Shown in pieces: positions 19,821-28,148 of a stretch of 34,635 nucleotides of DNA (position 1 is its first letter; each line of letters opens with the position of its first letter). The stretch spans positions 1 to 34,635 of the forward strand of contig JAKISW010000030.1 in NCBI GenBank assembly GCA_021648375.1, written 5' to 3'. The position numbers were made by a program, and so were the translations under genes. The notes beneath the pieces were generated by a model, which ran no database searches, was not told the origin of the DNA, and saw only the letters and a list, made by a program, of their open reading frames with translations. Source of the stretch: Devosiaceae bacterium. Lineage in GTDB: Bacteria; Pseudomonadota; Alphaproteobacteria; Rhizobiales; Devosiaceae.

Positions 19821-20657
19821 GTGACGACAGAAAATGCAGCCGATGCCACGGCAAATGGTGATATCTCACCCACAGAGCAGGTCGATCTGGCCGCAACAGA
19901 AATCCAAACAGAAGAGATTGAATTAACTCCTGAGCAACAGGCTGAGGAGACTGCAAAAGTAGAGCAGCAAAAGCAGGCGAATGAGTCACGTACTCAAAAA
20001 CGCCGCAGGCAGCGGAATGCAAAAGAATTGCGTACTGCCAACGATGCCCGGCAAAAGGCCGAGATAGATGCCGCCTATTGGCGGGGGAAAGCGGAATCAG
20101 GCGGGGCACAGAAAGAGGATGGCGATAAAGAGCCGCAGCAAGACGATTTTGATGATTATGACGAATATATCGATGCAAAAGTCGATTGGAAGTTTTCCAA
20201 GTTGACTAAAAGCCAGTCAGAGCCGAAAGCGGCACAAGCTGAAGAAGCGAAAAGTCAATCGCCAGAATTCACAACGTTTAGCGATGCAGGCACAAGAAAA
20301 TATGGGGCTGATTGGGCAGACATGATGGATGCCGCTCAAAACAACGAGTACCCAACCACGCAACTCATGGCAGAGACAATGATGACGGATGATCACGGCG
20401 TAGACATGGCTATGCATTTTTACGATCACCCTGAAGATGCCAGCCGGATTGCTAAATTATCACCTCTACAGCAAGTCAAGGAATTAACAAAATTAGGTGA
20501 CGCTTTAAAAGGCAAAAGTGGAGAGTCGCCTGTTAAAAAAATCAGTGGAGCCCCTGAACCTGTAACGTCTGAGAGAGGCACCGCTGCCAGCAATGGCAGA
20601 TTAGATGGGCTTTCAATGCAAGATTACGTTGCGCGTCGCAGAAAGCAGCGAAAATAA
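19821..20657 (+). CDS. Scaffolding protein (P22 gp8-like)
   Basis: A 278-residue, very hydrophilic, Glu/Lys/Gln-rich helical protein lying between the portal region and the coat gene, with a basic C-terminal tail (DYVARRRKQRK). P22 gp8-type scaffolds share this composition, position and a positive helical C-terminus that binds the coat. It guides procapsid assembly and then leaves. GTG 19821 is preceded by GAGGA at 7 bases. The short leader after TATAAT (19801-19806) suggests its own promoter. Confidence 0.85.
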   Translation: MTTENAADATANGDISPTEQVDLAATEIQTEEIELTPEQQAEETAKVEQQKQANESRTQKRRRQRNAKELRTANDARQKAEIDAAYWRGKAESGGAQKEDGDKEPQQDDFDDYDEYIDAKVDWKFSKLTKSQSEPKAAQAEEAKSQSPEFTTFSDAGTRKYGADWADMMDAAQNNEYPTTQLMAETMMTDDHGVDMAMHFYDHPEDASRIAKLSPLQQVKELTKLGDALKGKSGESPVKKISGAPEPVTSERGTAASNGRLDGLSMQDYVARRRKQRK

Positions 20658-20692
20658 GGTTCAGGCGTTTATAAACCAGGAGAATAGCAGCA

Positions 20693-21901
20693 ATGCCTAA
20701 TACAGCATTAACAATCGACATGATCACCCAGGAAGCCCTGATGATCCTTCATCAGAAGCTAAACTTTGTAACAAATATTTGTACAGAGTACGACTCTATG
20801 TACGCAAAGGAAGGTGCAAAAATAGGCAACACCGCACGTATCCGCCTGCCTATCCAGCATACAGTTGGATCTGGTCCGGTAATGGACACTGGCGCGGGTG
20901 CTGATACGCTGGAGAATCAAGTTACATTGACTCTTGACACTCAGCGTCATGTGCCGATGCGGTTTACAAGCAACGAAAAAACGATGCACATCGACGATTT
21001 TGCTAAACGCCACTTGGAACCGGCGATGTCAAAATTAGCCGCGATGATTGAAGCCGATGCGTTTTCCATGATCAGCGAAGTGGCAAATCAGGTGTCTGCT
21101 GGTGATACGTTGAGCTATGCGGACATTTTGGCTGCTCGCGTTCTCATGGGGCAAGAATTGTCGCCAGAGGATCAGCGTTGTGCTTTGCTGGATTTGCAGG
21201 GTAACGCCGACCTGATCAATGAGCTAAAGGGGCTGTTCAACTCGCAAAAAGAGATCAGTCATCAATACAAAAAAGGCACAATGGGCAATACTGCTGATTT
21301 TGATTTTTACGAAAATACGCTTTTGCCTAACCACACGTCAGGCGCAGAAGGCGGTGGCTCAAACTATTTGGTTAATGGCGCAAATCAGGTTGGCACATTT
21401 GTAACGCCAAATGAAATGAGTCTGATTGTTGATACTGGGGTGCTGACAGTTAAGCGCGGAGACGTATTTACAATGCCCGGTGTGTTTGCGGTACACCCGG
21501 AGACAAAGGCCAATATCGGTGAGCTGCGCCAGTTTGCCGTCCTCGCTGATTTTAATGGAGCTGGCACAATTAGTGTCTCGCCTGCATTAATTGTCACGGG
21601 TCCCTATCAAAACTGTTCTGCCTCGCCTGCTGACAATGCACCGTTGACGTTTGTTGGCGAGGCATCAACGGCATACAAGCAATCGCTGCTTTTCCAAAAA
21701 GGATTTGCTTGTTTTGCAACCGCTGATTTGGTTATTCCGCCGAATCAACAAGTGTCCCGGCAGAATTTCGAGGGAATATCTATGCGGATCATCGAGGACT
21801 CGTTCGATGTCGTTAATGACCGCCTGTATACGCGCGTAGATGTTCTGTACGGTTTCAAAATGCTTCGCCCTGGTTTGGCGTGCAAATTGCTACACACGTA
21901 A
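20693..21901 (+). CDS. Major capsid protein (P22 gp5-like)
   Basis: A 402-residue protein of the P22 coat type. The start MPNTALTIDMITQEALMILH, then KLNFVTNICTEYDSMYAKEG, is characteristic, followed by RHVPMRFTSNEKTMHIDDFA. A central domain corresponds to the P22 insertion region, and the end is VDVLYGFKMLRPGLACKL. It forms the HK97-fold icosahedral shell and is slightly shorter than P22 gp5 (430). AGGAG lies 10 bases before the ATG. A strong terminator follows 8 bases after the stop, so much of the transcript probably ends here. Confidence 0.95.
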   Translation: MPNTALTIDMITQEALMILHQKLNFVTNICTEYDSMYAKEGAKIGNTARIRLPIQHTVGSGPVMDTGAGADTLENQVTLTLDTQRHVPMRFTSNEKTMHIDDFAKRHLEPAMSKLAAMIEADAFSMISEVANQVSAGDTLSYADILAARVLMGQELSPEDQRCALLDLQGNADLINELKGLFNSQKEISHQYKKGTMGNTADFDFYENTLLPNHTSGAEGGGSNYLVNGANQVGTFVTPNEMSLIVDTGVLTVKRGDVFTMPGVFAVHPETKANIGELRQFAVLADFNGAGTISVSPALIVTGPYQNCSASPADNAPLTFVGEASTAYKQSLLFQKGFACFATADLVIPPNQQVSRQNFEGISMRIIEDSFDVVNDRLYTRVDVLYGFKMLRPGLACKLLHT

Positions 21902-21908
21902 TAACCAT

Positions 21909-21936
21909 CGCTCCCCTTCGGGGGGGCGTTTTATTT
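21909..21936 (+). terminator. Strong terminator after coat gene
   Basis: CGCTCCCC (21909-21916) pairs with GGGGGGCG (21921-21928), with one G-U, around a TTCG loop in the extra-stable cUUCGg context, followed by TTTTATTT. It should end or reduce transcription before the tail genes and so favour high coat output. Confidence 0.9.
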
Positions 21937-21946
21937 GGAGAATAAA

Positions 21947-22240
21947 ATGCAGAATTTTGTTGAAAAAGGCAAACATGATTGCTGGCCATGGCTCGGTCAT
22001 CCTGATGATGCGATTAACTCTGACTCAAAAATGGCGTGCAATGATGGTATGTGCTGCAACCCTCAGCATGTTATTGAGGTTGATGGCTCGAAAACCCAAA
22101 AAGGCGCAGAAGATGCCGCAGAAGATGCCGAATCTGAATTAGACGTTTTGCGTCAGCAGTGCGAGCAGGCCGGGATTTATTATGATCGTCGGTGGGGTAT
22201 AGAAAAAATGGAAGTCGCTTTATCAAATCACTCAGGGTAA
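21947..22240 (+). CDS. Small protein with Cys-rich N-terminus and HeH/LEM-like C-terminus
   Basis: A 97-residue protein. The N-terminal half has CWPW and CNDGMCCNPQHV, a cysteine/histidine cluster that could bind a metal. After an acidic Ala/Glu linker, the last 35 residues (LDVLRQQCEQAGIYYDRRWG, then IEKMEVAL) fit the HeH/LEM-like helix-extended-loop-helix motif found in many phage head-region proteins. The function is unknown; such proteins often sit between coat and head-completion genes. ATG 21947 follows GGAG at 6 bases; TTG 21935 is in frame but overlaps the ribosome site. Confidence 0.7.
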   Translation: MQNFVEKGKHDCWPWLGHPDDAINSDSKMACNDGMCCNPQHVIEVDGSKTQKGAEDAAEDAESELDVLRQQCEQAGIYYDRRWGIEKMEVALSNHSG

Positions 22241-22246
22241 TTGAAT

Positions 22247-22951
22247 ATGACCACGGCTCAACGGTTGATCGAGAATGCGTATTCTGACATTGGCGTTATT
22301 GGCCGTGGTAAGACGTTAAGCGCGTATTTGGCCCAAGAAGGGTTGGATACGCTTAATCAAATGATGGGCATGTGGTCTACCGAGCATTTTTTAATACCTG
22401 CCCGCAGCACTGATGAGTATACATTTCTTGTTTCAAAAAATGCTTACAGTATTGGCCCTGGTGGAGATGTTGACGTTATTCGACCTGAAGAAATTGTTGA
22501 TGGGTTTATCCGTGTCAATGAGATTGATTACCCGCTAAGCATATCGACGATGGGCGAATACAATGACATACGGTTCAAGGCACAAGGGTATATCCCGACG
22601 GAAATGTGGTACGAACCGGCATACCCAATGGGGTCAATTTATTTTGATACCCCTCCGGCAATCGGGCATATTTTACACATCAACAGTTACAAACCGCTGA
22701 TAGAGTTTCCAGTATTAAATACAGACATTTCTTTACCTGCGGGATTTGAATTGGTAATGAGGGCCAACTTAGCATTGCTGCTTGCCCCCGCAAACGGAAA
22801 AACACCAAACCAGATTGTTTACAAAACGGCATCAGAAGGACTTATTAAGCTTAAGCGGGTACGCGCAGCCCAGCGTGCGCCTGTATCTAAAATGCCAAAT
22901 CAGATCAGGGGATCAGGTCGATATAATCTAATTGGAGATCAATCACGATAA
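22247..22951 (+). CDS. Head completion / tail accessory factor (P22 gp4-like)
   Basis: A 234-residue protein matching the P22 gp4 type: MTTAQRLIENAYSDIGVIGR, then LAQEGLDTLNQMMGMWSTE, SISTMGEYNDIRFK and an end PNQIRGSGRYNLIGDQSR. It binds under the portal ring after packaging and starts tail assembly. P22 gp4 (166 aa) is shorter, but longer forms are common in relatives. ATG 22247 is chosen because AGGG precedes it at 9 bases. Its last base overlaps the next ATG. Confidence 0.88.
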   Translation: MTTAQRLIENAYSDIGVIGRGKTLSAYLAQEGLDTLNQMMGMWSTEHFLIPARSTDEYTFLVSKNAYSIGPGGDVDVIRPEEIVDGFIRVNEIDYPLSISTMGEYNDIRFKAQGYIPTEMWYEPAYPMGSIYFDTPPAIGHILHINSYKPLIEFPVLNTDISLPAGFELVMRANLALLLAPANGKTPNQIVYKTASEGLIKLKRVRAAQRAPVSKMPNQIRGSGRYNLIGDQSR

Positions 22952-24411
22952 TGGCTATTCTCGTTCCTCTTCCAAAATTTCAGTTTTTAACCGATTCAGG
23001 TGATTTAGGGGCTGGTTATGCGGTGCATACATTTGAACCGGGCACCAGCACGCCAAAGGATACATACACAACGGCTGATGAATCTATCTCTAATACTAAT
23101 CCTGTGATATTAGATTCCCGGGGGGAGGCTAATATTTGGTTTAGTGGGCTTTACAATATCCGCATATTTGATGATTTAAACGTAGAGGTTTATAGCGTTG
23201 ATAATTTCGGCGGTGGCGGCGGTGGTGGCGGCGGTGGTGGTGGTGGGAGTGGCGGGAATTTCATTCTGAATGGCGGATTTGAATCTATACTGGCTGGCAA
23301 TATACCGGAAAACTGGGATATCACACGATCTAATCCTGCGACAAGTATCGTTGAAATTGATTTAACCATTCAGCAGGAAGGTAAAAATTCTTTATCGTTC
23401 ACGTCTGTTGGGCAGGGCGGAGGGTTTGCTGACTCAACGTTTACCGCTGTCAGGGGTGGCGAACAGTATAAGATAGATTTTTTTCTTCGGTCATCAGTCA
23501 GCAATGTCAGAAATGTCGTAGAAATTCGCTGGTATGATGATAGTCAAACATTTATTACGAGCACTATTGTTTACGATTCTGAGTTAAATCCAATCGTGTG
23601 GACACCGTTTCGGTCGGTTTTTTCGGCGCTGAATAGCGCACGTTTTGCAAAAGTCAGAATCACAGGCTGTCACCCGTCAAATACGTTATCAGGGAGAACG
23701 TGGTTTGATGATGTTCGATTCACGACGGACACCGCCAGGTTAAGCGAAAAGCAACAGTTTTCAAAAACGCAAACTTGGTCGAAAGGTGCGGGAGTCATAT
23801 CGGCAACATTGCTCACTTTAGGTGATGACGGAAATTATTTCGATATCGGTGGTAATAATGAAATCAGAGGAATTGCTTCCAAAGGTGTTGGCACTGTCAT
23901 AAAGCTATATTTTAATGACGCTTTAGCTTTGATAAATCATGCGGCAGAATTCGTTCTTCCCGGAGGTGCGGATATTAACGCGGCCCCAGGAGATCAGGCC
24001 GAGTTTGTTGAATATGTTTTGGGCTACTGGCGATGCACAAATTATATTCGGTCGAGTGTTCCGCCTTATAGCGGGAATACTAATGTGACAGGTCTTTCTC
24101 CAATAAAGGTAACAAATAACGGAATTCAAAGTAGTATTTCTCTTGACTTGACATCAGAGCCGCAGAATTCTCATGTGATGAATGTTAACGGTAACTCATC
24201 AGAAATTTTTCAGCCTGGATTCATTTATGCATGGAACCCCAGCAGCCAATTAATTCTGGAGGTCAGAGTGAATTCAGTTTGGAGGGCTGTAAGTGGATAT
24301 GAATCAGGGGCTACTTGGGCAGCGATCATCTGGTCTGATGGGGAAAATATTCGATGTAGAAATATTGCTGGTGCCACAGTAATTGTTCGTTTAACAGAGG
24401 TTCATGTATAG
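22951..24411 (+). CDS. Tail fibre-like protein with polyglycine linker
   Basis: A 486-residue protein. The first 85 residues (LPKFQFLTDSGDLGAGYAVH ... DSRGEANIWFSGLYNIRIF) are an attachment domain common to podovirus fibres. A run of 13 glycines, then SGG, follows at about residues 88-103. Next comes a carbohydrate-binding-like jelly roll (NFILNGGFESILAGN ... RTWFDDVRF), then a typical fibre repeat part (EFVLPGGADINAAPGDQAEF, YWRCTNYI) and a beta-rich tip. It likely joins the tail hub to a receptor-binding tip. It lies between gp4-like and gp10-like genes, unlike P22, where the tailspike lies elsewhere. Confidence 0.75.
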   Translation: MAILVPLPKFQFLTDSGDLGAGYAVHTFEPGTSTPKDTYTTADESISNTNPVILDSRGEANIWFSGLYNIRIFDDLNVEVYSVDNFGGGGGGGGGGGGGSGGNFILNGGFESILAGNIPENWDITRSNPATSIVEIDLTIQQEGKNSLSFTSVGQGGGFADSTFTAVRGGEQYKIDFFLRSSVSNVRNVVEIRWYDDSQTFITSTIVYDSELNPIVWTPFRSVFSALNSARFAKVRITGCHPSNTLSGRTWFDDVRFTTDTARLSEKQQFSKTQTWSKGAGVISATLLTLGDDGNYFDIGGNNEIRGIASKGVGTVIKLYFNDALALINHAAEFVLPGGADINAAPGDQAEFVEYVLGYWRCTNYIRSSVPPYSGNTNVTGLSPIKVTNNGIQSSISLDLTSEPQNSHVMNVNGNSSEIFQPGFIYAWNPSSQLILEVRVNSVWRAVSGYESGATWAAIIWSDGENIRCRNIAGATVIVRLTEVHV

Positions 24412-24462
24412 CGCATGAATGCGATATTCTAAATTAGCTATTGATAATAATGGGTGGTAAAA

Positions 24463-25881
24463 ATGAGGATAGAAATCCCATTTGTAGGTCCAACATATAA
24501 CGGCAGATCATCCAAGGTTAATGCCCAGCGTACAGTAAACATGTTCCCTAAGCTTGAAAAGCCGGGGTCAAAAACACGCATAGCATTGTATGGTACGCCC
24601 GGACTAAAGCGCATTGGGGTTCAGGGTGTTGGGCCTTGTAGGTCGAATGGCGTTAAATTTAAGAGCAAATTATATTTTGTTTCTGGGACAGATTTTGTAG
24701 AGATTGATAGTAATAATAGTTTTGCTACTTTAGGAGCTTTGGAAACAAATTCATCACGCTGTGAGATGGCATCAGGCCGTAATAGCATTATGGTTGTTGA
24801 CGGGATATCTGGTTATGTTTTCAACGGTACATCATTTTCCAAAATATTAGATTTAGACTTTCCTGACTCGCCGTCGCATGTGACCTATTTGCGTAGCCGG
24901 TTTATTGTTAATAAGGGATCGACGGATGAGTTTTATATTTCGGATGACGAAGATGCGACAAGCTGGGGTCCGCTGAATTTTGCTTCGGCAGAAAACAATC
25001 CAGATGACATTCTGGCTCACGCAGCGACAGAAAATGATTTGTATTTGATTGGAGGATCAACGTGCCAAATATTCTACAATTCTGGAAATCCAGACTTTCC
25101 CTTTGATCCTTACCCAAACGGCACGGTGGAGGTTGGCATAGAAGCGCCCCACAGCCTTTCGCAATTTTCTGGAGGATTGGTATGGCTGGCCTCAAATGAT
25201 GAGGGCGACACATTCGTAGTTCATGCTGCTGGCCTTACAACAACACCTATTTCAACGTCAGAAATCGACTGGCAGATATCTCGGATTGATTTTAAAGCTG
25301 ATGCGATTGGCGCTATTTATCGCCAGTCAGGAAGGACATTTTATATATTGACGTTCCCATCTGCTGACAAAACATTTTGTTTTGACCTGACTCCAGATGG
25401 TCGCGATTGGCACGAGCGAAAAAGCTACGGAATAGGCCGGTGGCGTGTATCTGGTATTGGCTATTTGGGGAACCAAGTAATTTGTGGTGATTACCAAAAT
25501 GCCAATTTTTATAATTTGGATTTTAATGAATACAGGGATGATGGGAATATTATTGAGCGGATACGTATTGCGCCGGTAATTCACAAATCAAGAAAATGGA
25601 TGACGTTTTGGGAGCTAATCGTTGACATTAAGGCTGGCACTGGGCTTACTTTCGGCCAAGGATTAGCCCCCCAGATTATGTTGCGTTATTCTGATGACGG
25701 CGGAAAAACTTGGTCAAGCGAACTGTGGGAAACAATTGGAGAAATTGGAGAATATTCCCGTGAAGTGAAATGGGAGCAGCTTGGTGACTCAAAAGAACGG
25801 ATTTTTGAAATAAAAGTTACCGATCCGGTTGAAGTCGAGATACTGGGTGCCTATGCCGATATAACCCTGGGGGATTTCTAA
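24463..25881 (+). CDS. Packaged DNA stabilisation protein (P22 gp10-like)
   Basis: A 472-residue protein that opens IEIPFVGPTYNGRSSKVNAQ, then RTVNMFPKLE and LYGTPGLKRIG, the standard start of the P22 gp10 family, with a beta-propeller-like pattern of strands throughout and an RKWMTFWELIVDI block near the end. Six copies form the tail hub that closes the portal and carries the fibres and needle. Length is the same as P22 gp10 (472). ATG 24463 is chosen over the in-frame GTG at 24454. Confidence 0.92.
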   Translation: MRIEIPFVGPTYNGRSSKVNAQRTVNMFPKLEKPGSKTRIALYGTPGLKRIGVQGVGPCRSNGVKFKSKLYFVSGTDFVEIDSNNSFATLGALETNSSRCEMASGRNSIMVVDGISGYVFNGTSFSKILDLDFPDSPSHVTYLRSRFIVNKGSTDEFYISDDEDATSWGPLNFASAENNPDDILAHAATENDLYLIGGSTCQIFYNSGNPDFPFDPYPNGTVEVGIEAPHSLSQFSGGLVWLASNDEGDTFVVHAAGLTTTPISTSEIDWQISRIDFKADAIGAIYRQSGRTFYILTFPSADKTFCFDLTPDGRDWHERKSYGIGRWRVSGIGYLGNQVICGDYQNANFYNLDFNEYRDDGNIIERIRIAPVIHKSRKWMTFWELIVDIKAGTGLTFGQGLAPQIMLRYSDDGGKTWSSELWETIGEIGEYSREVKWEQLGDSKERIFEIKVTDPVEVEILGAYADITLGDF

Positions 25882-25934
25882 TGAAAACACCTGATCATCA
25901 AAGTCACTGCAAGGAAATAATTCATGAGCCATGA
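25881..25934 (+). CDS. 17-codon coupling ORF
   Basis: An ATG overlapping the gp10-like stop (TAATG) opens MKTPDHQSHCKEIIHEP, and its TGA overlaps the next gene's ATG region. It fills the 42-base gap and could pass ribosomes on. The next gene has its own AAGGA site inside it. The peptide probably has no role. Confidence 0.25.
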   Translation: MKTPDHQSHCKEIIHEP

Positions 25935-26292
25935 AAGAGGCATTGCGCCCGTCCCAAGGATTGCTCTTATTAAAGAGCCAAATATGTGGGCCCCTTGGGC
26001 TCGATGGTTTGAGCTGTTGACTGAGGCAATATACCGAGTCCGGACATACTTAGTGGCTATTAACGCTGTTAGCATTCCTCCAAACTCTGAGTCCGTGCAA
26101 ACATTTATGGTGCAGGGATTAAGCGTTAATGATATTTTGACTGTAAACAAGCCCAGCAATACGCCCGGGTTAAGCTTTGCCCAGGCTTGGGCATCCTCGC
26201 AAGATACTCTGTCAATTGTATTCGTGAACAGAACAGGTGTTGCAATTACTCCTGTGCCTGAAGTTTATTCCATTCTGGCGACGCGCAGATGA
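25924..26292 (+). CDS. Hypothetical late protein
   Basis: A 122-residue protein: an N-terminal helix (APWARWFELLTEAIYRVRTY) followed by a beta-rich part (SESVQTFMVQGLSVNDILTV, TLSIVFVNRTGVAITP). I do not recognise a family by name, though this helix-plus-beta form is frequent downstream of tail hub genes in podoviruses. AAGGA precedes the ATG at 8 bases, and the stop overlaps the next start (ATGA). Structural or assembly role inferred from position. Confidence 0.6.
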   Translation: MSHERGIAPVPRIALIKEPNMWAPWARWFELLTEAIYRVRTYLVAINAVSIPPNSESVQTFMVQGLSVNDILTVNKPSNTPGLSFAQAWASSQDTLSIVFVNRTGVAITPVPEVYSILATRR

Positions 26293-26747
26293 AAAATATT
26301 CCCGGAATATACAAGCCGACACCGGATGAGATTCTTCGGCGGAAGAATATCGTTGATCTTGAATCAACCATCGAAAAGGAAGATGGAAGCTTGGGTAATG
26401 ATCCATTTCCACTTAAGCATCATTTTGCTCCGGGAGTTTATGCGCGGGAAATCTTATTGCCTGCTGGCACAATTACAGTCGGCAAAATACATCGTCACGA
26501 TCATCTAATCATATTCCTTTTTGGGGATGTGACAATAAGCTCTGAAAAAGGCGAGGAAAGGATAACTACCCCGGGTGTTGCTATTTCCCCGGTAGGCATA
26601 AAGCGTGCTTTGTACGCTCATAAGGATACGGCAATTGTTACGATTCATGTGACGAGCAAAACGGACATGGCAGATATTGAGCGTGAGGTTATTGCGCCAA
26701 ACTTCAATGTTTTAGATTTTGAAAATCAAAAAATAGAGGTGAAATGA
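26289..26747 (+). CDS. Cupin-like phage protein
   Basis: A 152-residue protein with a cupin-type core: HHFAPGVYAREILLPAGTIT, VGKIHRHDHLIIFLFGDVTI, then GEERITTPGVAISPVG and KDTAIVTIHVT. The histidines in KIHRHDH and the late H fit a metal-binding beta barrel. Proteins with the same APGVYAREI...PAG block occur in the late regions of several phages, where their role is unknown to me. It overlaps both neighbours by 3-4 bases. Confidence 0.75.
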   Translation: MKNIPGIYKPTPDEILRRKNIVDLESTIEKEDGSLGNDPFPLKHHFAPGVYAREILLPAGTITVGKIHRHDHLIIFLFGDVTISSEKGEERITTPGVAISPVGIKRALYAHKDTAIVTIHVTSKTDMADIEREVIAPNFNVLDFENQKIEVK

Positions 26748-27340
26748 TGACTTGGGTAGCTACATCAATTGCCGGTAGCTCTATTGTTAGCGGATTATTG
26801 GGTGTTCAGGCAGGCCGCCAACAGTCGAGAGTTGGTCGGAGTCAGGTGAACGAATCGCGCAGACAATTCAACCTTACCCGCCAGGACACGGCAGCTCAGC
26901 GAGAATTGGGGGTAGCGGCTACGGGGAGGATGCAAGGCCTTCTAAGTGGGCGTGAGGTGACCCCTGGAATGATGGGCCCGGGTTACCAGTGGCGCGTTAA
27001 GCAAGGTGAAAATTCAGTGATGAATATGCTTGGGCGTACCGGGATGAAGCGCAGCGGGCGAGCAATGAAAAAGATGCTGCGATTTGGCCAAGGCCAAGCA
27101 TCGCAAGAGTATGGCAACTATTTTGCCAGATTGATGCAAATGGCAGGCCTTGGTGCTGGTGGAGCCGGTCAATCTGCTGCCATGGGCACAAGAGTGGCAA
27201 ACAGTCCAGGGTTTCAGACGCAAGCGGCTGCGGCGGGCACTGGCACAGCTGCTATCAATAACGCAATACAGGGTGGCCTTTCAAATTATTTTGCATATCA
27301 GCAAAACCAAAACCTCATGAACCGTTTAGGCGATCAATAA
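26747..27340 (+). CDS. Probable DNA ejection protein
   Basis: A 197-residue, Gly/Ala/Gln-rich protein with an N-terminal amphipathic or hydrophobic stretch (WVATSIAGSSIVSGLLGVQA), a basic helical middle (QVNESRRQFNLTRQDTAAQR) and Gly-rich segments (MAGLGAGGAGQSAAMG). P22-like phages encode small ejection proteins of this composition after the tail genes; they leave the capsid with the DNA to build a conduit across the envelope. Sequence kinship to P22 gp7 is not provable by eye. ATG 26747 is chosen (AGAGG at 7 bases); ATG 26744 is equally in frame. Confidence 0.65.
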   Translation: MTWVATSIAGSSIVSGLLGVQAGRQQSRVGRSQVNESRRQFNLTRQDTAAQRELGVAATGRMQGLLSGREVTPGMMGPGYQWRVKQGENSVMNMLGRTGMKRSGRAMKKMLRFGQGQASQEYGNYFARLMQMAGLGAGGAGQSAAMGTRVANSPGFQTQAAAAGTGTAAINNAIQGGLSNYFAYQQNQNLMNRLGDQ

Positions 27341-27341
27341 G

Positions 27342-28148
27342 ATGCGCGATTTTTCCCCATTTAATTATGCCCAGGCTATTGGTGCCGGGACTCAAAATGC
27401 ACTTGCCAAAATGCAGGTTATGCAGGCTGGACAGCAGATTAAAAATGCCCCGCAAGATCGGAATTACCTTATGCAGCAACGTGAACGGCAGTCTGATAGT
27501 CAGGATCTTGACATGAAAATAAAACAGTACAATGTCTTGAAGATTGGTGCAGATCAAGTGCTCGGGAGCGGGGGCGCAGGATATGACATGTTTCGGCAGT
27601 CAATGGAGGATTTAGGGATATCTAATCCTGGAGAGCTACCGCCATCATATGATGAGGCGTTGATAAAAGGGCTTTCTGGTTATGCTGAGCAGAATATCAA
27701 GAAAATCACCAAAAACTTGCCTGGGGGAATGGCTCAGGATGTCATATACCAAGGAAACAACGCCGTTGAAACAGGCAAGCCATACAATCGGTGGACTCCA
27801 GCGCAGCGAGGTGCTGGTTCTCAGGGCGCTGGTAAAGATCGGGGCCTTAAGGCATCTGATGAAAATGCTATTGCCCGACAGGCAGGTAACCTTTTTGGCG
27901 GGATGTATGACCCAGTGTCAGGCAGGTTTTCTGGACTTAAGGGAGAAAATGCCCAGCAAAAAGTACAGGCGATCATAGAGAGAGCAACAAATCTTTTCAG
28001 CGAAGGGCGGTTAACTCGTGCTGGCGCAGTATCAAAAGCAGCGCGTGAAGCTGGAGTAGAAATAGAGGTGCTTACTGATAAACCGAAGCCACAAAAAAGC
28101 CCCAAAACAGTTAAAGATTTCCTCGAAGAGAAGTATGGTCCTAGATAA
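27342..28148 (+). CDS. Probable internal virion / ejection protein
   Basis: A 268-residue, Gln/Gly/Ala-rich helical protein (FNYAQAIGAGTQNALAKMQV, MQQRERQSDSQDLDMKIKQY) with a basic Pro/Lys C-terminus (TDKPKPQKSPKTVKDFLEEK). No catalytic motif is visible. It lies between a small ejection-type protein and the giant 1861-residue protein, starts 1 base after the former's stop and overlaps the latter's start by 1 base. In relatives three such adjacent genes encode ejected proteins. Confidence 0.6.
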   Translation: MRDFSPFNYAQAIGAGTQNALAKMQVMQAGQQIKNAPQDRNYLMQQRERQSDSQDLDMKIKQYNVLKIGADQVLGSGGAGYDMFRQSMEDLGISNPGELPPSYDEALIKGLSGYAEQNIKKITKNLPGGMAQDVIYQGNNAVETGKPYNRWTPAQRGAGSQGAGKDRGLKASDENAIARQAGNLFGGMYDPVSGRFSGLKGENAQQKVQAIIERATNLFSEGRLTRAGAVSKAAREAGVEIEVLTDKPKPQKSPKTVKDFLEEKYGPR

